From Bacillota bacterium (GTDB lineage: Bacteria > Bacillota > Clostridia > Christensenellales > Borkfalkiaceae), in NCBI GenBank assembly GCA_003343805.1, contig QAKM01000080.1:1-16671 (forward strand): 16,671 nt of DNA. The letters run 5' to 3'. Every line of letters begins with the position of its first letter. Within the stretch, counting starts at the first letter, position 1. Shown here piece by piece: positions 1 through 6,261 of the stretch. The notes beneath the pieces were generated by a model that ran no database searches, had not been told where the DNA came from, and saw nothing but the letters and a program-made list of their open reading frames with translations. Position numbers and translations under genes: made by a program.

Positions 1-1355
1 CCCCAGTCGATGACGTTTTCGAGGAAGTTGCCCATGCGGCCTTCCTTGATGGTCTCGGGCATCCAGTTGACGGAGCGGTTGGCGGCGATGAGCTCGTCCT
101 TCACCTTGGTGACTTCGATGAACCAGCTTGAACGCGCATAGTACATGAGCGGGGTATCGCACCGCCAGCAGTGGGGATAGTCGTGCTCGAAGGGCAGCGC
201 CTTGAAGAGCTTGCCGCTCTCCTTGAGCATCTTTAAAATGACGGGGTCGGCCTTCTTGATGAAGAGACCGTCAAGTTCGGGGCAGCGCTCGTCGAACTTG
301 CCCTGTTCGTTGACGAGGGAGACGACGGGGAGCGAATAGATCTTGCCGACGTTGTAGTCGTCCTGGCCGAACGCGGGCGCGATGTGGACGACACCCGTGC
401 CGTCCGTCAGCGTGACGTAGGTATCGCAGACGACTTCATACACGCGCTTCCACTCGTTCTTCATGGCCTCGAGCGTGGGCTTCGCATAGTCGAAGAGCGG
501 CTCGTATCGGGTGCCCTCGTACTCCTTGCCGAGTTTTTTGTCGACGACTTCGTACTCCTCAAAGAAGGAGGAGACGAGCGCCTCCGCCAAGATATAGTGC
601 GTGCCGTCCGAGACGATCTCGACGTACGTCTCGTTCGGGTTCATGCAGAGCGCGACGTTGGAAGGGAGCGTCCAGGGCGTCGTCGTCCAGGCGAGGATAT
701 AGGTGTTCTCGCGTCCCGCAACGGCAAAACGCGCCACGCAGGAGGTCTCCTTGACCGTCTTGTAGCCCTGCGCGACCTCGTGCGAGGAGAGCGCCGTGCC
801 GCAGCGGGGGCAGTAAGGGACGATCTTGTGGCCCTTATAGAGGAGCCCCTTCTTGTCGATCTCCTTGAGCGCCCACCAGACGGACTCGATGTAGTCGTCG
901 TGATAGGTGACATAGGGGTTGTCCATGTCGCACCAATAGCCGACGCGGTCACTCATCTTGCGCCATTCGTCCGTGTACTTCCACACCGAGCGCTTGCACT
1001 GCTCGTTGAAGGGCTTGATGCCGTATGTTTCGATCTCCTTCTTGCCGTCGAGGCCCAGAGACTTCTCCACTTCCAGCTCCACGGGCAGCCCGTGCGTATC
1101 CCAGCCCGCCTTGCGCAGGACGTGCTTGCCCTTCATCGTCTGATAGCGCGGGATGATGTCCTTCATGACGCGCGTCAGGATATGCCCGATGTGCGGCTTG
1201 CCGTTGGCGGTCGGGGGGCCGTCGAAGAAGGAGAACTCCTCCCCTCCCTCGTTCTTTTCCACCGATCTTTCAAAGATGTGGTTCTCTTTCCAGAACCCGA
1301 TGATCTCCTGTTCCCGCCCGACAAAATCGAGCGATGTGTCTACCTTGCGATACAT
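1..1355 (-). CDS. ileS: Isoleucyl-tRNA synthetase, type 2 (IleS2-like), N-terminal part, 3' end outside window
   Basis: Charges tRNA-Ile with isoleucine in the cytoplasm. About 451 codons are visible; the C-terminal half (KMSKS motif, anticodon-binding domain) runs off the window. Seen in the translation: the class I nucleotide-binding segment DGPPTANGKPHIGH at about residues 45-58, ending in the HIGH signature; GWDTHGLPVE near residue 84; YCPRCGTALSSHE near 181; and the editing-domain (CP1) motif WTTTPWTLPSN at about 223-233. The forms GPPTANGKPHIGH and GWDTHGLPVE are those of the eukaryote-like type-2 IleRS family; the common bacterial type 1 usually has GPPYANG and GWDCHGLP. The start is ATG at 1355, chosen because AAGGAGG sits 5 nt upstream and the translation begins MYRKVDTSLDFVGREQEI. 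The gene follows a T-box leader and is probably controlled by uncharged tRNA-Ile. Confidence 0.96.
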   Translation of the reverse strand, partial: MYRKVDTSLDFVGREQEIIGFWKENHIFERSVEKNEGGEEFSFFDGPPTANGKPHIGHILTRVMKDIIPRYQTMKGKHVLRKAGWDTHGLPVELEVEKSLGLDGKKEIETYGIKPFNEQCKRSVWKYTDEWRKMSDRVGYWCDMDNPYVTYHDDYIESVWWALKEIDKKGLLYKGHKIVPYCPRCGTALSSHEVAQGYKTVKETSCVARFAVAGRENTYILAWTTTPWTLPSNVALCMNPNETYVEIVSDGTHYILAEALVSSFFEEYEVVDKKLGKEYEGTRYEPLFDYAKPTLEAMKNEWKRVYEVVCDTYVTLTDGTGVVHIAPAFGQDDYNVGKIYSLPVVSLVNEQGKFDERCPELDGLFIKKADPVILKMLKESGKLFKALPFEHDYPHCWRCDTPLMYYARSSWFIEVTKVKDELIAANRSVNWMPETIKEGRMGNFLENVIDW

Positions 1356-1386
1356 GGTCTCCTCCTTCCTGGGAATAGCATTCAAC

Positions 1387-1424
1387 GAAAATAAAAGCCT
1401 CCGCGTTTCGGAATACGCGAAGGC
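1387..1424 (-). terminator. Regulated intrinsic terminator of the ileS T-box
   Basis: A 10-bp stem, GCCTTCGCGT / ACGCGGAGGC (one T-G wobble), with an 8-nt loop, is followed on the minus strand by TTTTATTTT. It lies about 30 nt before the ileS start codon. Its 5' arm and loop overlap the antiterminator, as expected for transcription attenuation. Confidence 0.88.
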
Positions 1425-1621
1425 ATTTTTACCACCAAAACAAACGATCATTTGCCGCATGGGATAACGGGCTGCGACCCCGTGCGGAGTTACTCTTCTT
1501 TCTCCCCGCAGGCACGAGCGGTGATACCCGAAAGCCGTCCTTCTCTCCCCTCTCAGCCAAACGGGGAGTTCTCTGTGCAAGGAAATGACCTCGGGCGCGT
1601 CCTCTCTTGACGCCGTATTCT
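1387..1621 (-). promoter_or_regulatory. T-box leader (tRNA-Ile sensing) of ileS
   Basis: The 266-nt untranslated leader of ileS has T-box hallmarks in the right order, reading the minus strand: a stem I distal segment CAGAGA...GGCUGAGAG (about 1575-1545); a specifier region GGUAUCACC with AUC (Ile) at 1525-1523; the AGAGUA and CCGUUAUC segments of the central part (about 1494-1462); then GGUGGU at 1436-1431, whose UGGU can pair with the ACCA end of tRNA-Ile. An antiterminator can be drawn: GUUUUGG (1441-1435) pairs with CCGAAAC (1411-1405), enclosing a 7-nt bulge UGGUAAA and a short AAU/AUU helix. It is mutually exclusive with the terminator at 1397-1424. The bulge differs from the usual UGGNACC. 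Specifier and antiterminator both fit isoleucine. Confidence 0.87.
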
Positions 1622-1627
1622 TTTTCT

Positions 1628-1656
1628 ATTATATCCCCTTCCCTGCAAAAAAGCAA
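1628..1656 (-). promoter_or_regulatory. Promoter of the ileS T-box transcript
   Basis: Minus strand: -35 TTGCTT (1656-1651), 17-bp spacer, -10 TATAAT (1633-1628). Predicted start near 1621, giving a leader of about 266 nt. Confidence 0.82.
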
Positions 1657-1691
1657 GCGTTTTTCGGGGGATTTGAGGCGAGCCGCCCGAT

Positions 1692-1916
1692 TTAACCGAA
1701 GAGACCCCTGCGTTCGCGGATACACTTGACGGTAAAGCCCGCCTCGGTGACGCAGGCAGAGAGCGCCTCGTCGGGGAGCTCCGTCTCGACGAAGATGACG
1801 CCCTTTTTGAAGTTCGCCTTGGCGCCCGAGACGCCGTCCAAAAGCCGCAGCTTCTTCTCTGCGCGCTCGGCGCAGCGTTCACAGCACATTCCTTCCACTT
1901 CGATGACCCGTTTCAT
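1692..1916 (-). CDS. Heavy-metal-associated (HMA) domain protein, CopZ-like
   Basis: A 74-aa single-domain protein that should bind a soft metal ion such as Cu(I) in the cytoplasm and pass it to a transporter or regulator. The translation starts MKRVIEVEGMCCERCAE: the HMA loop GMxCxxC is present (G9, M10, C12, C15), with an extra cysteine at position 11, and the rest has ferredoxin-like fold spacing (GVSGAKANF, KGVIFVE, LSACVTEAGFTVK). The length is normal for a free-standing HMA chaperone. No copper ATPase or copper repressor is adjacent, so metal and partner are unknown; mercury or a general thiol role are alternatives. The start ATG at 1916 has no ribosome binding site, but a strong promoter places +1 on that same base, so the mRNA may be leaderless. 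Confidence 0.88.
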   Translation of the reverse strand: MKRVIEVEGMCCERCAERAEKKLRLLDGVSGAKANFKKGVIFVETELPDEALSACVTEAGFTVKCIRERRGLFG

Positions 1917-1922
1917 GCCTTC

Positions 1923-1951
1923 ATTCTACCACGTCCGGCCAAATTTGTCAA
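1923..1951 (-). promoter_or_regulatory. Promoter of the HMA gene
   Basis: Minus strand: consensus -35 TTGACA (1951-1946), 17-bp spacer, -10 TAGAAT (1928-1923). The standard distance from the -10 puts transcription start at 1916, the A of the start codon. Confidence 0.8.
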
Positions 1952-1955
1952 CATG

Positions 1956-1984
1956 AAAAAACCGCACGGGAAGCTCCGCGGCGG
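1956..1984 (-). terminator. Intrinsic terminator after the TerB-like gene
   Basis: On the minus strand a GC-rich hairpin starts CCGC and ends GCGG (inner CG/CG and GG/CC pairs, AGCTT loop) and is followed directly by six T. It separates the TerB-like gene from the HMA promoter 5 bp further on. Confidence 0.75.
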
Positions 1985-2002
1985 CACTTTCTTTGGGCGA
2001 TG

Positions 2003-2455
2003 TCAGCGGATGAGCCGCTTGAGATAGCGCCTCTCCTTCTTCGAGACCTTGCCGTCCACGGCACAGATGAGAAGGGAGAGGAGCACGAGATCGTCTTTAA
2101 GGTCCTCCGAGAGCAGCCCGAAATAGTCGCAGACCGCATCCGCAAAGTCGGTGACGGCCCTCCCCTCCTTCTGCGAATGCTCGATGACCTCCTTCACATC
2201 GGAAAAGCCGAACCCGTCGCCGAAGGCCTCCCGCAGGTGGGGCAAAAGCAGCAGATATTCTGCCTCGTCGAGGGTGCCGTCCGCATAGACGGAGGCAATG
2301 ATGAAGGCGGCAAACACGGTCTCGGCGCGCTCGCGGCTCCCCGCGGCCGCCTCCAAAGCGGGCAGCACGCGCCCCGCCTTTTCGCGCAGCACCTCCCGAT
2401 ACAGATCGGCGGGGATATCCTCCGCCATCGTGCAAAGCGTATCAAAGTTGGTCAT
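2003..2455 (-). CDS. TerB-like (tellurite resistance TerB / DjlA N-terminal family) protein
   Basis: A 150-aa soluble, mostly helical protein. Two acidic TerB-type segments are visible: YADGTLDEAEY at about residues 57-67 and CAVDGKVSKKERRYL at about 131-145. In this family such DGxxxxxE segments bind a metal, probably Ca2+. The biological role of stand-alone TerB domains is not established; a link to tellurite here would be a guess, since no other ter gene is present. An upstream in-frame ATG exists at 2488, but it lies inside the probable -10 box; the ATG at 2455 has AAAGGAGA 5 nt before it and is the better start. The gene appears to be monocistronic, between its own promoter and terminator. 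Confidence 0.82.
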   Translation of the reverse strand: MTNFDTLCTMAEDIPADLYREVLREKAGRVLPALEAAAGSRERAETVFAAFIIASVYADGTLDEAEYLLLLPHLREAFGDGFGFSDVKEVIEHSQKEGRAVTDFADAVCDYFGLLSEDLKDDLVLLSLLICAVDGKVSKKERRYLKRLIR

Positions 2456-2483
2456 AATGTTCTCCTTTGGATTTTCTGCCTCT

Positions 2484-2492
2484 ATCATACCA
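2484..2492 (-). promoter_or_regulatory. Extended -10 promoter of the TerB-like gene
   Basis: The minus strand reads TGGTATGAT, an extended -10 (TGn plus TATGAT at 2489-2484) without a good -35 box. Predicted start near 2477, a 22-nt leader containing AAAGGAGA. Confidence 0.5.
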
Positions 2493-2658
2493 CGCCATTG
2501 TAAAGGACGAACGCGATCCGCATGAAAGGTTTGTGAAACAATTTACAATCGTTCATCACTTTACGATAGAGCGGGCTCCTCCACCCTATCCGCTGCCCGC
2601 CCTTTCTGCCCGCCGCCCTTCCGGCGCGGCGCGGGATGCCGCCCGAAACAGCACGCAA

Positions 2659-2687
2659 AAGGGACGGAGCGATCTGCCCCGTCCCTT
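2659..2687 (-). terminator. Intrinsic terminator of the MarR-ABC transporter operon
   Basis: A perfect 9-bp inverted repeat, AAGGGACGG / CCGTCCCTT, with an 11-nt loop; on the minus strand the second arm runs into a short T tract (TTTTGCGT). It starts 4 nt after the stop of the 25-codon small frame. Confidence 0.8.
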
Positions 2688-2690
2688 GTC

Positions 2691-2768
2691 TCATCTTTTG
2701 AGAAGTCTGCGAAGGTATGCTTCGTATTCCTCTTCGGTAAGTTTGCGCATTGGTTTCTTTTTTGCCAT
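2691..2768 (-). CDS. Candidate 25-aa basic small protein at the end of the ABC transporter operon
   Basis: A 25-codon frame starts at ATG 2768, 41 nt after the ABC transporter stop codon, with GAGG 6 nt upstream, and stops 4 nt before the operon terminator. It begins MAKKKPMRKLTEEEYEAYL and ends in RRLLKR: a lysine/arginine-rich N-terminus followed by a likely amphipathic helix. Position, ribosome binding site and the tight terminator all suggest a translated gene, and the sequence reads like protein rather than random codons. I do not recognise a family. It could be an accessory peptide of the transporter or an unrelated rider on the transcript. Short length keeps the call tentative. Confidence 0.5.
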   Translation of the reverse strand: MAKKKPMRKLTEEEYEAYLRRLLKR

Positions 2769-2809
2769 AAGCCGCCTCGCAACCGAAGTATGGGCAAGGC
2801 CGCCCCTTT

Positions 2810-5443
2810 TTATTCGGTGCGGAGGGCAATGACGGGATCTTTCTTGGCGGCGGACTGCGCGGGGATGAGCCCCGAGACGAGCGTCAGAGCGACGCTGACG
2901 CACACCATGACGATCGCCGAAGTGACGGGCAGCGACGCAATGCCCGCGATGCCCGTAAGCCCCTCCAGGATGAGGCTGATGACGGCACTCAGGGCGTAGG
3001 CGATGCCGATGCCGATGAGGCCCGCCGCAAGGCCGATGATGAAGGTCTCGGCATTGAAGAGGTTCCTCACGTCCTGCTTCCTGGCGCCCAATGCGCGCAG
3101 CACGCCGATCTCCTTGACGCGCTCCACGACGGAGACGTAGGTGATGATGCCGATCATGACGGAGGAGACGATGAGGGAGATGGCCGTGAAGGCGACGAGC
3201 ACATAGGTGATGATGTCGATCATCGTCTGCATGATGCCCATGAGGGTCCCCACCGTATCGGTATAGGTGATCTTGTCGCCCTCCTCCAGGGAGATGCCCC
3301 CGTAGGAGCCGCCGTTTTCGCACCAGTTGTTCCACTCGTCGAGATAGGCAAGCACCTCTTCCTTGTGATCGGAGTCGTTGGCATAGATGGCAACGCGGCT
3401 CACGCCGTCGCTCCCGCCCAGCGTCTTGACGGCGGTATCGGGAAGCTGCGCCACATAGATGTTGCTGCCCATGAAGTCATAGAGCGTGAAGGCGTCCATG
3501 AGGGCCTCCGTCTCGGCGGGCATGAGGTAGAGCGTCGTCCCGCGGATGGAGAAGCAGGCATCATCGCTCTGCATCCATTGGACGATCTCCGAACCGCGGT
3601 TGCCCTCGATATAGGCAAGCGCTGTCTTTTCGGTGAGGTTGAGCCCCGATGCAAGACAGCCGTAGGAGAGGCCCTCCTTGAGGCGCAGGATGCCCGAGAT
3701 CTGCAGGTTGATGCCCTCGCCCTCCGCCGCCTGAAACGCATCGTTCTGGCGCTGTCCCTGATAGGTGAAGGCGTATTCGCCGCTCATGTAGGCCATCTGG
3801 TTCCAGCTCTCGTCCTTGGTGTAGAGGGCATCGTTGAAGAAGAGCGTGTAGCTCTTGCCGAGGATCTCGCTGTAATCGATGCGGTCGGTCCCCTCCTCCA
3901 CTTCGTCCTTGTCCTCGGTGCCGAGGTTGAACAGCTCCATGAAGCGGTCCTCCTCGAGAAGGCCGAGCTGGGCGAGCGTCAGGTCGGTGACCTGGTTGTT
4001 CTGCCCCACCACGAGCACGACCTCGTTCACATTCTCCGGGAAGTGGCCCGCGACGACGTCGTACTGCGAGAGGACGTATTCTCCGTAGCCGAGGTTGGAA
4101 TCGTCCGACGTGCCGGGCATGACCGCGACGACGTTGGTGAAGTAGTCGGCAAAGCCGATGAGAGAGCTGTACTGCGAGGCATACGCCATGAGGTCGGCGA
4201 TGTACTTGCTCTTTAAGTTGTTGAGCGAGCGCGTCGTCAGCTCAGTCGTGCTGTTGTCCCCCGTGGGGAAGGTCTCCGCCTGCAAAAAGAGATTATCCGC
4301 AAGTTTTGCCCCGTGGCTGTACTGGATCTCCGAGTACCAGGAGGGATCCATGCCCTCGAGGTAATTGACATAATTTTCGGAGATGTTGTTGGTCGTCGCC
4401 ATACCGTTGGCGAGCCCGGTCAGGAAGGAGTCGATGTAGACCTTGTCGCCGAGCTGCGAGAGATCGGGCATATCCTCGACGGAGGTGAAGGAGGTCATCA
4501 CGGACGCGAGGTCGAAGGAGCTCTCGCTCACCGTGATGGGATAGTAGGAGAGCATATCCTCCTCTGTCTTGCGGATGTAGTTGTTGAAGCCGTTGGAGAG
4601 CGCCAGAACGAGGCAGACGCTGATGATGCCGATGCTGCCCGCGACGGACGTCAGGATGGTGCGGCCCTTCTTGGTGAGAAGGTTGCGGAAGGAGAGCGCC
4701 AGCGAGGTGAGAAAGCTCATCCTGGCACGTTCCCGCCCCTCCTCCTGTTTGGGTTCCGTCTCGTCGTCGTAGGGATCGGAGTCCGATTCGACGATGCCGT
4801 CCTTGAGCCGCACGATGCGCGAAGCATAACTTTCGGCAAGCTCGGGGTTGTGCGTGACCATGATGACGAGGCGCTCCCCCGCGATCTCCTTGATGAGGTC
4901 CATGATCTGCACGCTGGTATTGGAATCGAGCGCGCACGTCGGCTCATCGGCGAGCAGGATGTCGGGGTCGTTGACGAGCGCACGGGCGATGGCGACGCGC
5001 TGCATCTGTCCGCCCGAGAGCTGGTTGGGCTTTTTATCGAGCTCGTTGCCCAGCCCCACGCGCTTGAGCGCCTCCTCGGCACGCTTTTTGCGCTCCTCGC
5101 GCGAGACGCCCGAAATGGTGAGCGCGAGCTCCACGTTGCCGAGCACCGTCTGGTGCGGGATGAGGTTGTAGCTCTGAAAGACAAACCCGATGCGGTGATT
5201 CCGGTAGACATCCCAATCGCGATCCTTGAAGTTTTTGGTGGATCTGCCCTGGATGATGAGGTCGCCCGACGTGTACTGATCGAGCCCACCGATGATATTG
5301 AGAAGGGTGGTCTTGCCGCAGCCCGAAGCGCCCAGAATGCACACGAACTCGTTGGGGCGGAAGCTGAGGCTCACCCCCTTGAGCGCGTGCACGGTGCCGG
5401 CCGCAACTTTGTAGTCCTTCTTGATGTCAACTAACTTTAACAT
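2810..5443 (-). CDS. ABC transporter, fused ATPase and FtsX/MacB-type permease
   Basis: An 877-aa membrane protein with ATPase and permease in one chain. ATPase domain, residues about 1-225: Walker A GASGCGKT (38-45), Q-loop Q90, signature LSGGQ (142-146), Walker B DILLADE (161-167), switch histidine H198. After an acidic linker (about 221-240), a MacB/FtsX permease follows: one membrane segment near 263-285, a large extracytoplasmic domain of about 450 residues, then three membrane segments with the FtsX-type [16 protein letters not shown] stretch between them. This class is mechanotransmission-like or exports peptides, lipids or antibiotics; the substrate is unknown. The D-loop reads DEPTCALD where family members usually have DEPTGALD. 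The gene lies 128 nt downstream of a marR gene, so its expression is probably tied to MarR. Start ATG 5443 gives the expected [11 protein letters not shown] start; GGAG is rather far upstream (11 nt). Confidence 0.93.
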   Translation of the reverse strand: MLKLVDIKKDYKVAAGTVHALKGVSLSFRPNEFVCILGASGCGKTTLLNIIGGLDQYTSGDLIIQGRSTKNFKDRDWDVYRNHRIGFVFQSYNLIPHQTVLGNVELALTISGVSREERKKRAEEALKRVGLGNELDKKPNQLSGGQMQRVAIARALVNDPDILLADEPTCALDSNTSVQIMDLIKEIAGERLVIMVTHNPELAESYASRIVRLKDGIVESDSDPYDDETEPKQEEGRERARMSFLTSLALSFRNLLTKKGRTILTSVAGSIGIISVCLVLALSNGFNNYIRKTEEDMLSYYPITVSESSFDLASVMTSFTSVEDMPDLSQLGDKVYIDSFLTGLANGMATTNNISENYVNYLEGMDPSWYSEIQYSHGAKLADNLFLQAETFPTGDNSTTELTTRSLNNLKSKYIADLMAYASQYSSLIGFADYFTNVVAVMPGTSDDSNLGYGEYVLSQYDVVAGHFPENVNEVVLVVGQNNQVTDLTLAQLGLLEEDRFMELFNLGTEDKDEVEEGTDRIDYSEILGKSYTLFFNDALYTKDESWNQMAYMSGEYAFTYQGQRQNDAFQAAEGEGINLQISGILRLKEGLSYGCLASGLNLTEKTALAYIEGNRGSEIVQWMQSDDACFSIRGTTLYLMPAETEALMDAFTLYDFMGSNIYVAQLPDTAVKTLGGSDGVSRVAIYANDSDHKEEVLAYLDEWNNWCENGGSYGGISLEEGDKITYTDTVGTLMGIMQTMIDIITYVLVAFTAISLIVSSVMIGIITYVSVVERVKEIGVLRALGARKQDVRNLFNAETFIIGLAAGLIGIGIAYALSAVISLILEGLTGIAGIASLPVTSAIVMVCVSVALTLVSGLIPAQSAAKKDPVIALRTE

Positions 5444-5462
5444 GGTTTAAAACGCTCCAAAC

Positions 5463-5529
5463 GGCGCAGCTTTCCGCCGCGCCGTATTCAACAAAGGGAT
5501 CCTCTCTTGGGTAAAGCCGGAAAACCGGC
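5463..5529 (-). other. Two RNA hairpins between marR and the ABC transporter gene
   Basis: On the minus strand, GCCGG-TTTT-CCGGC followed by TTT (5529-5516), then GGCGCGGC-GGAAA-GCTGCGCC (5483-5463; 8 bp with one G-U pair that exists only in minus-strand RNA). Together they could attenuate, process or stabilise the operon mRNA. There is no long T tract, so full termination is unlikely. Confidence 0.4.
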
Positions 5530-5571
5530 AAATCGGGCATCCGCGCGGCGCACGGAGCCCAAAGAAGCAGC

Positions 5572-6036
5572 TCAGAGACTGTGCTCCTTTCTGCCGCCGA
5601 GCACGCGGTAGCACGCCTCGGAAAACGCCTGGCTCTCGGAGAGCAGCGCGTCCAGCCGCTCCTTGCCAAACTCGGCCAGAATGCGCTCGACAAAGGCATT
5701 GGCCTGCTCTGCCTGCTGCACGAACGCCTTCTTTGCCGCGTCGGTCAGGCGGATGTAGGCGATCTTGCGGTCGTAGGGCGCGGAAGCGCGCTTGACGAGA
5801 TCGTTCTTTTCGAGCTTGGCGACGATCTGCGACACGGCGGACCGCGTGACGCCGATACGGCGCGCCAGCTCGGAGGAGATGATGTCCCGTCCCTCGCCCT
5901 GTTCGTTGGCGACTTCCCAGAGGATCCGGAACTCCGTCCGCGACAGTTTGACCTTCCCGCAGAAGAAATCGATGTCCTCGATGTCCCTCACAAGACGGAA
6001 GAGCTTCAACAGGTACTCATTGATCTCGATCTTCAT
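5572..6036 (-). CDS. MarR family transcriptional regulator
   Basis: A 154-aa winged-helix regulator, normal for MarR. Residues about 35-80 hold the DNA-binding core, with the recognition segment ELARRIGVTRSAVSQIVAKLE (about 56-76), followed by the wing YDRKIAYIRLTDAAK (88-102); the flanking helices form the dimer interface. The frame is open further upstream, but ATG 6036 is preferred because AAAGGAGA lies just ahead of it and the family start (MKIEINEYLLKLFR) fits. The gene leads an operon with the fused ABC transporter, the common layout in which a MarR repressor controls an efflux-type transporter and itself. A palindrome over the -10 box supports self-repression. The ligand is unknown. 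Confidence 0.93.
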   Translation of the reverse strand: MKIEINEYLLKLFRLVRDIEDIDFFCGKVKLSRTEFRILWEVANEQGEGRDIISSELARRIGVTRSAVSQIVAKLEKNDLVKRASAPYDRKIAYIRLTDAAKKAFVQQAEQANAFVERILAEFGKERLDALLSESQAFSEACYRVLGGRKEHSL

Positions 6037-6077
6037 ACTCCCTTCTCCTTTGCGTTGTTCCGCTCTGAACAATCTTA

Positions 6078-6094
6078 TGTTCATTATAAGAACA
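6078..6094. promoter_or_regulatory. Candidate MarR operator over the -10 box
   Basis: The 17-bp inverted repeat TGTTC-N7-GAACA contains the -10 hexamer of the marR promoter (about -2 to -18). This placement is typical for an autorepressor. The assignment to the adjacent MarR is inference from position. Confidence 0.6.
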
Positions 6095-6111
6095 AGGCCG
6101 CATTTTGTCAA
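6083..6111 (-). promoter_or_regulatory. Promoter of the marR-ABC transporter operon
   Basis: Perfect consensus on the minus strand: TTGACA (6111-6106), 17-bp spacer, TATAAT (6088-6083). Predicted start near 6076, a 40-nt leader. Confidence 0.88.
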
Positions 6112-6134
6112 CCCCTGTAAGCAAAAATCGTAAT

Positions 6135-6164
6135 GTTTTCACCGCATTCTCATGAAGTGAAAAC
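6135..6164. repeat. 8-bp inverted repeat upstream of marR
   Basis: GTTTTCAC and GTGAAAAC are separated by 14 nt. The repeat lies between the terminator of the upstream operon and the marR promoter, about 60-90 bp before the marR start of transcription. No T tract follows directly, so it may be a protein site rather than a terminator. Confidence 0.3.
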
Positions 6165-6216
6165 GCGGTTAAAGCGCGGTACATCCCCCTTTCGCAGACG
6201 GTTGCAAGGCGGACAC

Positions 6217-6254
6217 AGGAAAGGGCGCAGCCGTCCGCACGGACGGCTGCGCCC
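6217..6254 (-). terminator. Strong intrinsic terminator of the citrate synthase-flavoprotein operon
   Basis: A perfect 14-bp inverted repeat, GGGCGCAGCCGTCC / GGACGGCTGCGCCC, with a 4-nt loop, begins 8 nt after the flavoprotein stop; the minus strand then reads TTTCCTG. The T tract is short but the stem is very stable. Confidence 0.82.
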
Positions 6255-6261
6255 CGATCGT

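Noticed and set aside
1538..1562. CTGAGA-containing segment as a thiamine (TPP) riboswitch
   Set aside because: The other conserved TPP elements are missing, while the order AGAGA, specifier AUC, AGUA, CGUUAUC, UGGU and the terminator fit a T-box for ileS.
4313..5434. Plus-strand open frame of 373 codons opposite the ABC ATPase domain
   Set aside because: Antisense shadow; all ATPase motifs are on the minus strand in a continuous frame with start, promoter and operon context.
5427..5538. 37-codon frame starting MPDLPVF between marR and the ABC transporter gene
   Set aside because: No ribosome binding site ahead of its ATG, it crosses two hairpins and overlaps the transporter start; unlikely to be translated.
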